A DNA stretch of 64,000 nt from Bacillota bacterium. GTDB taxonomy: Bacteria; Bacillota; UBA4882; UBA8346. Within the stretch, counting starts at the first letter, position 1; every line of letters begins with the position of its first letter. The notes below the pieces were generated by a model, which was not told the origin of the DNA, made no database searches, and saw only the letters and a list, made by a program, of their open reading frames with translations. The position numbers were made by a program, and so were the translations under genes. Of the stretch, positions 61,770 through 64,000 are shown piece by piece. The stretch lies in contig JAEVYU010000061.1 in the NCBI GenBank assembly GCA_023392595.1, forward strand, positions 62,001-126,000. The letters run 5' to 3'.

Positions 61770-62471
61770 CTATTTAGCCTTTTTATGTTTCTTAGCTCGT
61801 TCTTCTTCTCCATAGTAATAGTAATAATACGAATACTCTTCCAGGATCTCCACCCTATTTAATACTACTCCCAGTAATCTTCCATTCGCCTTTAAAACTA
61901 GATCCTTAGCGTGTTGAGCCATTTCCGGCCGGACTTCTCCTGCAGCTATAACCATAATCACCCCATCCACTTGCGAAGCCAGGACACAGGCATCCGTAAC
62001 AGCCACAATAGGTGGAGAATCCAAAATCACGTAATCGTATTGTGATTTTAATTCGGCAAGAAATGAAAGCATCCGGGCTGATCCAAGGAGTTCCGAGGGG
62101 TTGGGCGGAATAGGCCCGCTGGTCAACAGGTGGAGATTTGGCACCTTCGTCTCTTGAATCAGATCCTTTAAAGGAATTTCCTCAACAAAGGCATTCGTCC
62201 AGCCACGATTGGGTTTTGAAAAAATATGATGCAAAACCGGTTTGCGAAAGTCGCAATCCGCTATAATAACTCTCTTCCCGGACTGGGATAAAGCGATGGC
62301 AGTATTGGCGGCAGTGGTTGATTTCCCCTCAGCCGGTCCCGTACTGGCAAACATCACTGCCTTCAATGCACTATCCCTCTTGGAGAATTGGATATTCGTC
62401 CGTAAAGTGCGGTAGGCTTCGGCAACCGGTGATTTAATCTGATCGTGAACCACGAGTTGATGATTGTCCAT
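61770..62471 (-). CDS. CpsD/YwqD-type tyrosine-protein kinase
   Basis: A 233-residue bacterial tyrosine kinase (BY-kinase), cytoplasmic half of a CpsC/CpsD pair. Walker A GPAEGKST at residues 45-52, Walker A' IIADCDFRKP, and Walker B YVILDSPPI; the C-terminal Tyr-rich cluster (EYSYYYYYYGEEERAKK) is the autophosphorylation site. The pair controls polysaccharide chain length and export. GAGG lies before the ATG. It follows the Wzz-like gene by 58 bases. Confidence 0.96.
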   Translation of the reverse strand: MDNHQLVVHDQIKSPVAEAYRTLRTNIQFSKRDSALKAVMFASTGPAEGKSTTAANTAIALSQSGKRVIIADCDFRKPVLHHIFSKPNRGWTNAFVEEIPLKDLIQETKVPNLHLLTSGPIPPNPSELLGSARMLSFLAELKSQYDYVILDSPPIVAVTDACVLASQVDGVIMVIAAGEVRPEMAQHAKDLVLKANGRLLGVVLNRVEILEEYSYYYYYYGEEERAKKHKKAK

Positions 62472-62529
62472 TTAAAAATCCTCATTCTTATCATTAAATT
62501 TCTTTATTACTTTCAATTTATACTTCAGG

Positions 62530-63984
62530 TTAAGTGGTTTTTTGGTTTTCAGTTTTTGGCATCAACTTGCGGAACCGTTTCAACAAGCGACGCTGAGCGC
62601 CAGTTGCATTTTGCTGAAAATCCGGAATATTTCCTAAAACCGGGAGACCTAGATAATGCTCGACATCATCTGCGTTGTTAATGGTCTTAAACAAGTATTC
62701 CAATAGAAAAGCCAAACCAGTCCCGGCAAACAGGCCAAGAAAAGCAGCCATCAAAACATTGATTTTCTTATTGGGTTTAACCGGTTTATCCGGCAAAACG
62801 GCCCGGTCAACAATCTGGACGTCGGTGGGTTGCATCACTTCACTAATCTTGGCTTCCTCCCGCCGTTTGGCAAGCATTACGTAAATATCCTGAGCTAGGG
62901 AAGCATCACGCATCAAACGGGCCAAATCCCGTTCTTTAGCAGGCAACTTACTAAGCTCTGTTTCACCGGCCCTAGTAATTTTAGCAAGCGCGGCGGTCTG
63001 GGCATTGGCGGCGGCAATTTCTACCTCGGCCTGGATCTTACTCTGCAATAATCCTTGATGAATGGAGTTCATCGAAGGGGTCTCGGCGTTGATGACCCGG
63101 GCAATCTCAGCATTTAGTTTCGTCCTGGTCTCATCGATTTCGGCCCGGACTGCAATGACTTTGGGATGTTTTTCAGTATAATTTGACAATAAACTAACGA
63201 GCCCTACTTCCAAATCGGCTAACTTAGCTTTGTATTGTTGAATCAATGAACTATCGGCGATATATTCCCCTTTTTCTTGGGATATTTCTTTTTGGGCCGA
63301 TTCCAACTTTGCCTGAGAAGCAGCCAGATTTACCGTATTTTCCGCTTTTAACTGATTAAGTTTTGAAATGTTATCCACCAAGGCCTTGGTCTCAGCCTCC
63401 GGGGCTACAATCTGTTGTTCCCCTTTATATTTCTCCAGTGAATCTTCAGTCCATGCCAATTCCTGTTTAGCTTCAATCAGGCGTTCACCAATAAAATCAC
63501 CCACAGCAGCATCCTCAGAGCGTATTAATTCAGTTAATCTATCTAAAAAACAATCAACTAAAGTATTCGTAACTAACTTTGCTTCTTCTGCACTGCCGGC
63601 CTGAACTTTTACTTTTAAAATTTCAGTATCTTTAACCGGCTCCGTTGTAATCCGCTCTAACATTTCCTCATAACGGACTTTGTTGAGCTTTCCGGCTTGA
63701 GTCTTCGCAATCACATTCTTGAGTACTGTACGGCTTTTCAAGATTTCTGCATAAGTAGACATTAATTGTTGAGTCATCATCGTATTCCCCATCGGCACAT
63801 CTGCCAGCAAAGAATCAGCCAAGCCCTTAGATTGCTTGATTCTTAAAGTGGTTTCCGCCTCAAAGGTCGGTGGAATCAAAAAACTGAATATCCCTGCAAC
63901 AAAAACTGTAATTAAAAAGATACTACCAATGAATCGAAACCGTTTTCGGATTACTTGAACGATATCGGATAAATCCAATGCCAT
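62530..63984 (-). CDS. CpsC/Wzz-like chain-length protein (BY-kinase activator)
   Basis: A 484-residue membrane protein, first visible gene of the polysaccharide operon. TM1 is near residues 15-37 (FIGSIFLITVFVAGIFSFLI), a long coiled-coil extracytoplasmic domain with GNVR-type repeats runs to about residue 400 (PAKERDLARLMRDASLAQDI, the tyrosine-kinase activation motif) and TM2 is near 425-450 (INVLMAAFLGLFAGTGLAFL). It positions and activates CpsD. Its start is 16 bases from the window edge, so upstream genes are unknown. Confidence 0.95.
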   Translation of the reverse strand: MALDLSDIVQVIRKRFRFIGSIFLITVFVAGIFSFLIPPTFEAETTLRIKQSKGLADSLLADVPMGNTMMTQQLMSTYAEILKSRTVLKNVIAKTQAGKLNKVRYEEMLERITTEPVKDTEILKVKVQAGSAEEAKLVTNTLVDCFLDRLTELIRSEDAAVGDFIGERLIEAKQELAWTEDSLEKYKGEQQIVAPEAETKALVDNISKLNQLKAENTVNLAASQAKLESAQKEISQEKGEYIADSSLIQQYKAKLADLEVGLVSLLSNYTEKHPKVIAVRAEIDETRTKLNAEIARVINAETPSMNSIHQGLLQSKIQAEVEIAAANAQTAALAKITRAGETELSKLPAKERDLARLMRDASLAQDIYVMLAKRREEAKISEVMQPTDVQIVDRAVLPDKPVKPNKKINVLMAAFLGLFAGTGLAFLLEYLFKTINNADDVEHYLGLPVLGNIPDFQQNATGAQRRLLKRFRKLMPKTENQKTT

Positions 63985-64000
63985 TTCAGCATCTTCAAAT

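Overview
The window looks like a chromosomal segment of a flagellated, probably diderm member of the Bacillota (Firmicutes). The Bacillota signature is the nadK-argR-recN block, the comEA-comEC-holA block, YesM/YesN-type two-component proteins, a CpsC/CpsD-style split tyrosine-kinase pair, strong AGGAGG-like ribosome sites and TTG/GTG starts. The diderm signature is indirect but repeated: two TIG-OmpA proteins, a small beta-barrel protein ending in Phe, a Wzi-like capsule porin, and a sugar-binding protein with a cleavable signal but no lipobox cysteine. I cannot name the genus; lineages such as Limnochordia/Hydrogenisporia-like or Halanaerobia-like Bacillota would fit (inference).

Layout. 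0-2.5 kb: end of a flagellar operon on the minus strand (flgB-flgC-fliE, then a 470-base gap, then fliF running off the window). 2.8-9.7 kb: a membrane/AAA cluster (RDD, SpoIIM/DUF95, DUF58, MoxR, DUF4350, DUF4129, multi-pass membrane protein). 10-12.6 kb: nitroreductase, LysM-G5-M23 peptidase, an orphan protein. 12.6-16.5 kb: secreted CotH kinase-CBM2, VTC-type polymerase, DUF4956, phospholipase D-like nuclease, all in one direction. 17-18.4 kb: map and a MarC protein. 18.5-28.5 kb: one long minus-strand operon, from a chemoreceptor through a YesM/YesN pair and a CUT1 sugar importer to a cytoplasmic sulfatase, ending in a decayed LacI-type regulator; the predicted job is finding, sensing, importing and desulfating a sulfated oligosaccharide. 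29-33 kb: competence DNA uptake (comEA, comEC) with holA. 33.2-34.7 kb: flavin reductase and TetR regulator with a recognisable promoter-operator. 34.8-36.2 kb: first TIG-OmpA protein.

36.2-39.2 kb is an accessory, relic-rich stretch: two tandem paralogous small proteins, a frameshifted SymE-like toxin, an XRE regulator and a striking array of five 42-bp repeats that stays open in all three forward frames. 39.2-43.1 kb returns to housekeeping genes (pilZ-like, recN, argR, nadK). 43.4-46.8 kb holds a second TIG-OmpA, a beta-barrel and the Wzi-like protein. 46.8-64 kb is a Wzx/Wzy-type exopolysaccharide or capsule locus on the minus strand: CpsC/CpsD-like regulators, initiating phosphosugar transferase, GDP-fucose synthesis (gmd, fcl), WecG/TagA, two further glycosyltransferases, acetyltransferase, mutase-like flavoprotein, polymerase, pyruvyl transferase with an Fe-S partner, and flippase. 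The flippase end abuts a fragment of a UDP-glucose dehydrogenase gene, a recombination scar. The middle of this locus (about 47.5-57.6 kb) is visibly more AT-rich than its flanks, which fits horizontal exchange.

No rRNA, tRNA, CRISPR array, complete insertion sequence or recognisable riboswitch was found. Two roughly 100-base inverted-repeat elements resemble non-autonomous transposon remnants. All similarity statements are from reading the proteins, not from database searches.
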